The notes under the pieces: generated by a model
Told to the model about the DNA's origin: nothing
Databases searched by the model: none
Seen by the model: the letters and a program-made list of their open reading frames with translations, nothing else
Shown: positions 53,386 to 60,958 of the stretch, piece by piece
Layout: the number at the start of each line of letters is the position of its first letter
How positions within the stretch are numbered: the first letter of the stretch is position 1
Made by a program: the position numbers and the translations under genes
From: Lentisphaera profundi
GTDB taxonomy: Bacteria > Verrucomicrobiota > Lentisphaeria > Lentisphaerales > Lentisphaeraceae
Assembly (NCBI RefSeq): GCF_028728065.1
Contig: NZ_CP117812.1
Coordinates: 558,001 to 622,000 of the forward strand
DNA length: 64,000 bases
Direction of reading: 5' to 3'

Positions 53386-54499
53386 ATTCGTATAATAAGT
53401 GCAACACTTCTGTTAATTGCTTATAGCATAAACATCTATTGAGAATAACAAGACTCAGATGTACTCTGCTATAAGCGACCAAACCTAAAACAGAGGAGTC
53501 AGAAATGACATATGAACATCTGAGTCTTGAAGAAAGACACTACCTTGAAATTGAATTAAAGGCAGGCACATCGATCACTAAAATAGCAAAAAACTTAAAT
53601 CGTAGTACAAGCACACTTTCACGAGAACTTAAACGTAATAAAGGTCTCCGTGGTTATCGAAACAAGCAAGCCAATGACTTTGCTCAAGAAAGACACAAAG
53701 TGAAACCAAAGGCTATTAAACTAACTGAAGAAGTTAAGGACTATATAGATGAGCATTTACTCAAGGATTGGAGCCCCGAACAAATTGTAGGTCGACTAAA
53801 AGATGACCAATCCATCTTACTTCATCATGAAACAGTTTATCAATATATTCTTAGAGATAAAGAATCAGGAGGTGAGCTATATAAGCTTCTACGTCATCAG
53901 AATAAAACTTATCGCAAACGTTATGGCAACCAGCATAGTCGTAATGGGATTCCCAATCGTGTGGATATAGACGAACGACCTGAGGCAGCTAATAAGCGAG
54001 AGCGTGTAGGCGACTGGGAGATGGATACTATTATAGGAAAAGCTCATAAAGGAGCCATTGTAACTATGGATGATCGAAAATCAAAACTGCGTCTAGCATT
54101 GCCTGTGTCTCATAAGAAAGCCACGCTTGTGAAAGATGCAATAATCTCTTTGCTAACACCGATCAAAGATTTGGTTCATACTCTTACATTTGATAATGGA
54201 AAAGAATTTACTCAGCATGAGACTATCTCCAAGGAATTGGAATGTAATAGTTATTTTGCTAAACCATATCACTCATGGGAACGAGGCCAAAACGAGAATG
54301 CTAATGGATTGTTACGGCAATACTTTCCTAAGTCTATGGCGCTTGATGGTATCAGTGAAAATGAAGTCATTATTGCGGTTGATAAACTTAATAGTAGACC
54401 TCGAAAATGTCTGAAATTTAAGACGCCATATGAAGTTTTTGAAAATTTAACTGGAATTAACTTAAGAAAATCAGTAGGTGTTGCACTTACTACTTGAAT
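53386..54499 (+). mobile_element. IS30-family insertion sequence
   Basis: Imperfect inverted ends: ATTCGTATAATAAGTGCAAC at 53386 and, from 54499 on the other strand, ATTCAAGTAGTAAGTGCAAC, both continuing AC. The exact ends and a short target duplication could not be fixed by eye. One transposase gene; its last codons lie in the right end. Confidence 0.75.
53505..54497 (+). CDS. IS30-family transposase
   Basis: A 330-residue DDE transposase, full length for the family. N-terminal helix-turn-helix (LSLEERHYLEIELKAGTSIT, KIAKNLNRSTSTLSRELKRN), then WSPEQIVGRL and the catalytic core: Asp in GDWEMDTIIG, Asp in LTFDNGKEF and Glu in RGQNENANGLLRQYFPKS. The terminal RPRKCLKFKTPYEVF is standard. GAGGAG precedes the ATG. 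Frame intact, so the element could be active. Confidence 0.92.
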   Translation: MTYEHLSLEERHYLEIELKAGTSITKIAKNLNRSTSTLSRELKRNKGLRGYRNKQANDFAQERHKVKPKAIKLTEEVKDYIDEHLLKDWSPEQIVGRLKDDQSILLHHETVYQYILRDKESGGELYKLLRHQNKTYRKRYGNQHSRNGIPNRVDIDERPEAANKRERVGDWEMDTIIGKAHKGAIVTMDDRKSKLRLALPVSHKKATLVKDAIISLLTPIKDLVHTLTFDNGKEFTQHETISKELECNSYFAKPYHSWERGQNENANGLLRQYFPKSMALDGISENEVIIAVDKLNSRPRKCLKFKTPYEVFENLTGINLRKSVGVALTT

Positions 54500-54539
54500 T
54501 CAGGAGATTTGTATCTGCGCTTAATATTAAATAATCTGG

Positions 54540-55320
54540 ACTTAAGAGCTGTTTGAGCTCGAAGAGCTTAGGAAAGTAGCTATGGACGTAAGTCCGTGGT
54601 GTTTGAATAACAGAATCGTGCGTGCCGAAGGTACGCTGCAGAGGGGGCTCAAACTACGGGTAAAAATCCTCTACGCCCGTGTGGCAGTACCTGGAAGCTC
54701 CGCATTCCAATGCGGATGGTGAAAATTAATGCCTTCGGCGAGCGGAGAGCCCCCGTAATGGTAGGGAACTTAAGCTTATTTAAATTAAATTTAATATGGG
54801 GCTCTGCCCCAAACCCTGTAAGGAGTTGCCACTCCTTAACCAGGCGAATGGTTTAAGTATGAATTTCATTACATCTACAATTAAGCGCGGGCGCGCAGCG
54901 ACTAGCGTCGGGATTCCTAAGGGGTCTTCACCAGACGGGCAATAAATTTTTGCCTGTGTGGCAGCACCTTGAGTAGGGTTAGGGACAAAGTCCCTGGCTA
55001 TAAATGCCTCCGGCGAGCGGAGAGCCCCCGTAATGGTAGGGAACTTAAGCTTATTTAAATTTAATATGGGGCTCTGCCCCAAACCCTGTAAGATACTGCC
55101 GTATAGGTACATGCTTTTTATTCGCCTGTCTGGCAAGACCCTTAACCAGGCGAATGGTTTAAGTATGAATTTCATTACATCTACAATTAAGCGCGGGCGC
55201 GCAGCGACTAGCGTCGGGATTCCTAAGGGGTCTTCACCAGACGGGCAATAACTTTTTTGCCTGTGTGGCAGCACCCTTCGGCGAGCGGGGAGCCTCCGCG
55301 GGCCAATTAAAAATCTTGTA
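54540..55320. repeat. Composite intergenic repeat array
   Basis: First a unit with GAGCTCGAAGAGCTTAGGAA and GGACGTAAGTCCGTGG, an inverted relative of part of 1737-2100. Then two direct units about 275 bp apart (54737 and 55012), each opening GGCGAGCGGAGAGCCCCCGT and AATGGTAGGGAACTTAAGC, with GGGGCTCTGCCCCAAACCCT and the GCGCAGCGACTAGCGTCGGG module. Their middles differ by swapped modules. Open frames through it are repeat artefacts. Confidence 0.75.
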
Positions 55321-55405
55321 CACAAGCTTAAAAACTCTTAAATCCCCTTCCATCGCTGCCACTAAGCAGATTTGAATCGATAATTATGCAATAAAGAACC
55401 AAATA

Positions 55406-55471
55406 ATAGTATCACTCACGAAAAATTAGGGTTAATCAGTTTCAAACACTTTTATATAAACACACTGTAAA
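55406..55471 (+). promoter_or_regulatory. Shared leader/promoter motif upstream of acetylesterase gene
   Basis: ATAGTATCACTCACGAAAAA, TTAGGGTTAATCAGTTTCAA and ACACTTTTATATAAACACAC. Diverged but in the same order and spacing as at 10836 and 16529; it lies 40 bp before the start at 55511. Confidence 0.45.
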
Positions 55472-55510
55472 CTCAAATTGGCTCCAGAAGAAAAAAATAG
55501 GGATGAAAAA

Positions 55511-57727
55511 ATGAAGCGTAAATCAATCATATTAATCTTGGGAATGGCACTTGCGATTCCATTTATCGGCATGGCCGAGGTACGGCCCGTGGCATTGTTT
55601 GCCGATGGCATGGTGATCCAGCGTGAGACGCAGGCACCCGTATGGGGAACTGCTGAAGCGGGTGAAAAAGTGACCGTGACCGGCAGCTGGGGTGAAAGTG
55701 CTGAGACCACTGCCGATGCATCCGGAAAATGGAGCGTGAAGCTGAAGACGCCGAAGGCCGGTGGTCCGTACAGCTTGACGATCAAAGGCAACAACAGGCT
55801 TGAAATTAAAGACGTGCTCTCGGGGGAAGTCTGGTTCTGCTCCGGTCAGTCGAATATGGACTTCACCATGAATCAGTTGTCTAAAGTATCTCGCAAACGC
55901 ACCACGCCAGAACATGTCCCTGCTGCTCATTATGTAAAAAAAGAGATGGAAAGCGCGAAGGACAATCTTTTAAGACAGTTCATTGTGAAGAAAAGTAAAT
56001 CACCCCTTAAACCACTCACAACTCTCCAAGGCAATTGGTTGGACTCTTCACCTCAAAACAATCCCGATTTTTCAGCCACCGCCTACTTCTTTGCTCGCGA
56101 ATTGCGCAAAGAACTAAAGGTTCCGATTGGTCTGATCAAGTGTGCCTGGGGTGGAACCAAGATCGAGCCCTGGATGCCAGCTACAGCTTTTCAGCAGGAT
56201 GAAGAAATGCTTGCCTACTACAAAGCGAAGCAAAGCCAGGTATCTACCATCTTCAATGCCATGGTCAACCCCGTAATCCCCTACTCGATCCGTGGCGTTA
56301 TCTGGTATCAAGGTGAATCCAATCGCGATTTTAATACCCTCCGCTATGAACGCCATTTCAGTGCCATGATCAGCTCTTGGCGCGCGCAATGGGGACAAGG
56401 TGACTTCCCCTTCTACTTCGCCCAGCTGGCCAACTACCAGGGACGCTCGCGTTCGAACTACGAGCCTCCCGCCATGAAGCCCGTTGAGTATGACGGCTGG
56501 CCCTCGATCTGCGATCAGCAGCGCCGCACACTCGGTCTAAAAAACACCGGCATGGCGGTTTTGAGTGATATCGGCGAAGCTCACGACGTTCATGCACATA
56601 ACAAGATGGATGTGGGCAAGCGGCTGGCACTTTGGGCCTTGAAGCACGATTATAAAAAGCAAGTTCCAGTGTGCAGTGGGCCACTCTATAAGAGTCATGA
56701 AATCAAAGACGATCAAGTGATCATTTCATTCGACCATGCTGGTTCCGGGCTAATGAGCGCTTCAAAAGTCGGGATGGAAGCCACCCAGGAAACGAAGGCA
56801 GCGTTGAAATATTTTCAGATTTGTGGCGAAGATCGTCAGTGGCAGTGGGCGAATGTTGAGATTACGGGTAAAGACACCATCGCGGTTTCTCACCCGGACC
56901 TAACGAATCCAACGGTGGTGCGCTATGCCTGGTCGACGAATGCAAAATCAGCCAATCTCTATAACAAAGAGGGACTTCCTGCCTCTATCTTCACCACCGA
57001 GACGGTGATCCCTGCGAAGGCGAGCGTTGTGGTTCCTTCGAAAACGAAACCAAGCAAGAAAAATCCCCTTTCCGGTGTGTCACTGAAGAAGGACGATCGG
57101 ATTGTCTTTCTCGGAGATTCGATTACTGCGGTGGGAGTCAAGCCGAATGGCTATGTCACCTTGACCTCACAGGCCATTGTAAAAGCCTTTCCCGAACTAG
57201 GAATTAAAGTTATTGGTGCTGGCAAAAGTGGCCATAAAGTGCCGGACTGTCAGAAGCGCCTCGACCGCGATGTACTACAGAAAAAGCCCACGATCGTCGT
57301 GATCTACATCGGCATCAACGATGTCTGGCACTGGAGCCTGCCTAAGAGAGGTGGAAAAGGCTTTCATAAAGGGACCACGCCCAAAAACTTCGAAAGCGGC
57401 TTAAAGGATATGATCGCAAAAATCAATGCGGTCGGTGCGCGGGTGATCCTCTGTACCCCCACCGTTATCGGCGAAAAATCTGACGGCACGAATCCCCAAG
57501 ACAAGATGCTTGATGAGTATGCGGACATCAGCCGCAAGGTTGCGCGGGATACCGGCTCTCAGCTACTGGATCTCAGAGTGGCGGTTATTGACTACCTCAA
57601 AAAACACAACCCAGAAAACGCCAAACGAGGTGTTTTGACCAAAGATCGTGTTCATATGAACGAAAAAGGTAACCGTTTTCTCTCTACGCATGTACTCAGT
57701 GCTTTAAACCTCCCCGAATCGGATTAA
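55511..57727 (+). CDS. Secreted sialate O-acetylesterase fused to a second SGNH esterase
   Basis: A 738-residue exported protein with two esterase domains. The ATG at 55511 is preferred to the TTG at 55478 (AGGGA 8 bp upstream). After the signal peptide (1-22) the SASA-type domain has SGQSNMDF (Ser114) and GVIWYQGESN, with HDVHAHNK for the triad Asp/His. A lysine/serine linker (PSKTKPSKKNP) near 515-525 leads to a GDSL/SGNH domain with FLGDSIT (Ser537), GAGKSGHK, YIGINDVW and DRVHMNEKGN near 712, all four SGNH blocks. Two deacylating activities in one chain suggest action on a multiply acylated glycan (inference). The fragment at 7306 is the head of a relative. Confidence 0.87.
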   Translation: MKRKSIILILGMALAIPFIGMAEVRPVALFADGMVIQRETQAPVWGTAEAGEKVTVTGSWGESAETTADASGKWSVKLKTPKAGGPYSLTIKGNNRLEIKDVLSGEVWFCSGQSNMDFTMNQLSKVSRKRTTPEHVPAAHYVKKEMESAKDNLLRQFIVKKSKSPLKPLTTLQGNWLDSSPQNNPDFSATAYFFARELRKELKVPIGLIKCAWGGTKIEPWMPATAFQQDEEMLAYYKAKQSQVSTIFNAMVNPVIPYSIRGVIWYQGESNRDFNTLRYERHFSAMISSWRAQWGQGDFPFYFAQLANYQGRSRSNYEPPAMKPVEYDGWPSICDQQRRTLGLKNTGMAVLSDIGEAHDVHAHNKMDVGKRLALWALKHDYKKQVPVCSGPLYKSHEIKDDQVIISFDHAGSGLMSASKVGMEATQETKAALKYFQICGEDRQWQWANVEITGKDTIAVSHPDLTNPTVVRYAWSTNAKSANLYNKEGLPASIFTTETVIPAKASVVVPSKTKPSKKNPLSGVSLKKDDRIVFLGDSITAVGVKPNGYVTLTSQAIVKAFPELGIKVIGAGKSGHKVPDCQKRLDRDVLQKKPTIVVIYIGINDVWHWSLPKRGGKGFHKGTTPKNFESGLKDMIAKINAVGARVILCTPTVIGEKSDGTNPQDKMLDEYADISRKVARDTGSQLLDLRVAVIDYLKKHNPENAKRGVLTKDRVHMNEKGNRFLSTHVLSALNLPESD

Positions 57728-57751
57728 TTGAAAAATATCAGGAGACTAAAT

Positions 57752-59302
57752 ATGATTTTTTCACCACTCGTACGCTCTAACTTATTTGTCTTCTTCTGCG
57801 TCAGCACGCAATCACTCATGCCCTCAAATGCTCATGAAGGTGAAAGCACACTAGGCCACGGCAAGCCCAATATTGTCATCGTTTTGACTGATGATCTGGG
57901 CTACGGCGACGTCTCTTTCCTGAATCCTGAATCTAAGGTTCAAACTCCGCACATGGATGCGCTTGCCAGAGCAGGCGTCTGGGCCACCGATGCCCATGCT
58001 CCAAGTACCGTATGCAGTCCCAGTCGCTATGCTTTGCTCACGGGACGCTACGCTTGGCGGGGAACCTTGCGTGCTGGTCGCTTGAACCCATGGAAAGAAT
58101 CCGCAATTGAAAAAGATCGCGTCACGCTACCGAAAATTTTAAAAAGCAAAGGCTACTTCACCGCTTTGGTCGGCAAATGGCACCTGGGCTTCGACTGGCC
58201 CTGGAAGGGTGGAGAAAAACCGCCAGAATCCATCATTGGCAAAGGAACGAGCAAGGCGACATGTGAGATGTTTGATTGGTCAAAGCCCATAGAGGGTGGA
58301 CCTTTGGGAGCTGGTTTTGACACCTACTTTGGTGACGATGTACCCAATATGCCTCCTTACGCCTTCATCGAAAATCAGCACTTAACTTGTGATCCCGTTA
58401 ATATCGACGGACGAAAACTCATGAAGCAACAAACAATGAAGGGCGGCTATATTCACGGCGTCGGTCCCGGAGAAAAGGGCTGGCAACTAAAGAATGTCAT
58501 GCCGACGATTACCGCCAAAGCAGTCGAAACCATTGAGCAGCGGAGCAAAAGCTCCAAACCCTTCTTTCTCATGTTCGCCACTACCACACCTCATTCACCC
58601 ATTGTTCCTTTAGAAAAATTTAAAGATAGTAGTGCAGCCGGTCCCTACGGCGACTCTATTGTCCAGACAGATGACGCTGTCGGACAGGTTGTGGCCGCCT
58701 TAAAAAGCGCGGGGGTTTATGATAATACGCTATTAATTATATCTAGCGATAATGGCCCAGCACCCTTTATGCGCGAACGCATTCAAACACATCAGCACAA
58801 TCCCTCTGGTCTCCTGCGTGGCCTCAAACGCGATCTCTTCGAAGGCGGTCATCGCGTCCCCTTTATAGCGTCCTGGCCCAAAGGCGGAATCAAGGGTGGT
58901 CGACAAATTGATGCCCTGATCTCCCAAACTGACCTTTTTGCCACGATCGCTGAAATCATCGATTACAAGCTCGAAGACGGTATCGCAGAAGATAGCCTAG
59001 ATATTTTAGCTACACTACGTTCAAACAAAACTGTACGCCAAGAACTCGTTTACCATGCCTCCAATGGCAAGCTGGGACTTCGCCAAGGACCCTGGGCCTA
59101 CTTACGTCGAGGTGGAATCAGCTCGGAGCCCGAATGGTATAAGAATATATGGCAGGGTGACTCTAGTGATGCACCGGGCTTATTGTTCGATCTTTCCAAT
59201 GATCTCGGCCAACGAAGTAATTTATATGATAAATCACCAGAACGCATCCAGAAAATGGAAGCGCACCTGGCTGAAATTCAAAAAGGTAAATCCACGCGCT
59301 AA
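57752..59302 (+). CDS. Secreted Cys-type sulfatase
   Basis: A 516-residue S1 sulfatase. The ATG at 57752 has CAGGAG 9 bp upstream; the TTG at 57728 directly abuts the previous stop and is less likely. Signal-like segment to about residue 27. Metal ligands Asp47-Asp48 (LTDDLGYGD), active-site motif C88-S-P-S-R92 followed by YALLTGRYAWRG, then VGKWHLGF and ISSDNGPAP. The ending SNLYDKSPERIQKMEAHLAE is like the deleted sulfatase at 34709. Same subfamily as the next gene (both have SRY/TRY-GLLTGRYSWR pattern). Co-transcribed with the acetylesterase gene. Confidence 0.9.
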   Translation: MIFSPLVRSNLFVFFCVSTQSLMPSNAHEGESTLGHGKPNIVIVLTDDLGYGDVSFLNPESKVQTPHMDALARAGVWATDAHAPSTVCSPSRYALLTGRYAWRGTLRAGRLNPWKESAIEKDRVTLPKILKSKGYFTALVGKWHLGFDWPWKGGEKPPESIIGKGTSKATCEMFDWSKPIEGGPLGAGFDTYFGDDVPNMPPYAFIENQHLTCDPVNIDGRKLMKQQTMKGGYIHGVGPGEKGWQLKNVMPTITAKAVETIEQRSKSSKPFFLMFATTTPHSPIVPLEKFKDSSAAGPYGDSIVQTDDAVGQVVAALKSAGVYDNTLLIISSDNGPAPFMRERIQTHQHNPSGLLRGLKRDLFEGGHRVPFIASWPKGGIKGGRQIDALISQTDLFATIAEIIDYKLEDGIAEDSLDILATLRSNKTVRQELVYHASNGKLGLRQGPWAYLRRGGISSEPEWYKNIWQGDSSDAPGLLFDLSNDLGQRSNLYDKSPERIQKMEAHLAEIQKGKSTR

Positions 59303-59357
59303 GCCAAGAATTCAAAAACTTATGTACAACAATTTCAAAAATGATAATCTGGAAACC

Positions 59358-60854
59358 ATGAAAAATAAAAGACTAAAAACTGCCCTGTTTGCCGCGCTAT
59401 CGCTCATGGCCTTCAACACATTCGCGGCGACAAGCCGCCCCAACATCGTCTTGATCCTGTGCGATGATCTCGGCTATGGAGATGTGCAATGCCTCAACCC
59501 GGAGAAGGGCAAGATCAAAACGCCGCATATCGACAAGATCGCTGAGCAAGGTATGACCTTCACCGATGCCCATTCCGGCTCGTCAGTCTGCACGCCGACG
59601 CGCTACGGACTGCTGACTGGCCGCTACAGCTGGAGGACACGGCTACAGAGCGGTGTGGTGGCGGGGTACAAGCCCTGCCTGATCACGCCCGACCGGCTCA
59701 CGGTGGCCGGCTTGCTGAAGAAGCAGGGCTACACGACAGCAATACTCGGCAAATGGCATCTCGACTTCCAATATCAGGATCCGGTCAGCGGCAAAATACT
59801 GAAACGGCTTAATAGAAAAACTCAGCCACCGGTCGGAAGCAAAATCCCGGATGGACCGCTTAGCCGGGGCTTTGACAGCTATCACGGTTTCCATCATGCC
59901 GGAAATATGAAGGCGGTAATTGAGAACGATACCGTTATTCTTCATGAAGATGAAATCAACATGCTGCCGCGCTTAAGCGAAAAAGCGGTGACTTATATTG
60001 AAGAGCGCGCCAAGTCGCCCGATCAGCCCTTTTTTCTCTACGTGCCGCTGGGCTCACCGCACACACCGATAGTGCCCTCCAAGGAGTGGCAGGGGAAAAG
60101 TGAGCTGGGGCCGTATGGCGATTTTGTGATGCAGACCGACGCCACCGTCGGGATCATCACCGACGCGCTCGCGAAAAATGGCTTTACGGACAACACAGTA
60201 GTGATCTTTACGAGTGACAATGGCTGTTCAAAGTCCGCCGATATCCGAGACCTCCGCAAGCAGGGGCACCATGTAAGTGCCCAATACCGCGGTTCTAAGG
60301 CCGACATCTGGGAGGGTGGTCACCGCGTACCCTTTATCGTCCGTTGGCCAGGCAAGACTGAAGCAGGATCTAAAAGTGAGCAGTTAATCACCTTGGTCGA
60401 CTTCTTCGCGACGGTTTCGGACATCACTGGAGAGAAAGCACCGAACATGGCCGAAGATAGCGTAAGCTTCCTGCCGGCATTATCAGGCAAGACCATCCAG
60501 TCCACCCGCAAAGGTGTGATTCACCATTCGATTTCAGGTCACTTCGCCTATCGACAGGGAAAATGGAAACTCTGCTTGGCCAAGGAATCCGGTGGGTGGA
60601 CTGCCCCCAAGGAAAGTCAGGCCGGGGCCGATGCACCCAAGGCGCAGCTTTACGACATGGAAAAAGATCCTGGTGAACAGAACAACCTCTATCTCGCTCA
60701 CCCCGAAGTCGCCGAGCGCTTACTTGCGGATCTCACTGCCGATATTTACAATGGTCGCAGCACCGATGGGCCGAAAGCTAAAAATGATCATAAGAATATT
60801 GTGCTCTGGAAGAACCAAGAGGCAAAAACGAGCACAAGAAAAAATCGCAAGTAA
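59358..60854 (+). CDS. Secreted Cys-type sulfatase
   Basis: A 498-residue S1 sulfatase. The frame is open from 59055, but that part overlaps the preceding gene in another frame; the signal peptide (MKNKRLKTALFAALSLMAFN, cut near FAA) fixes the start at 59358. Metal ligands Asp36-Asp37 (LCDDLGYGD), active-site motif C78-T-P-T-R82 followed by YGLLTGRYSWRT, then LGKWHLDF and FTSDNGCS. The C-terminus (LYDMEKDPGEQNNLYLAHPE) is typical. It follows the previous sulfatase after 55 bp and precedes GH95 by 104 bp, suggesting a desulfation-then-defucosylation series. Confidence 0.9.
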   Translation: MKNKRLKTALFAALSLMAFNTFAATSRPNIVLILCDDLGYGDVQCLNPEKGKIKTPHIDKIAEQGMTFTDAHSGSSVCTPTRYGLLTGRYSWRTRLQSGVVAGYKPCLITPDRLTVAGLLKKQGYTTAILGKWHLDFQYQDPVSGKILKRLNRKTQPPVGSKIPDGPLSRGFDSYHGFHHAGNMKAVIENDTVILHEDEINMLPRLSEKAVTYIEERAKSPDQPFFLYVPLGSPHTPIVPSKEWQGKSELGPYGDFVMQTDATVGIITDALAKNGFTDNTVVIFTSDNGCSKSADIRDLRKQGHHVSAQYRGSKADIWEGGHRVPFIVRWPGKTEAGSKSEQLITLVDFFATVSDITGEKAPNMAEDSVSFLPALSGKTIQSTRKGVIHHSISGHFAYRQGKWKLCLAKESGGWTAPKESQAGADAPKAQLYDMEKDPGEQNNLYLAHPEVAERLLADLTADIYNGRSTDGPKAKNDHKNIVLWKNQEAKTSTRKNRK

Positions 60855-60958
60855 TAGCAGCTCGCTAAAGATCGTGAGAACAGCTTAAAGAAAGAATTTC
60901 ACCCACTTAACAAAAAATTTAAAACAATGATTAGCTAAATATTTAGGAGACTATAAAA

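Noticed and set aside
54780-55325. 181-codon minus-strand frame
   Set aside because: It runs through tandem intergenic repeats, repeats itself within the frame and has no ribosome site; a repeat artefact.
59055-59357. N-terminal extension of the second sulfatase
   Set aside because: Overlaps the previous sulfatase in another frame; the signal peptide begins at 59358.
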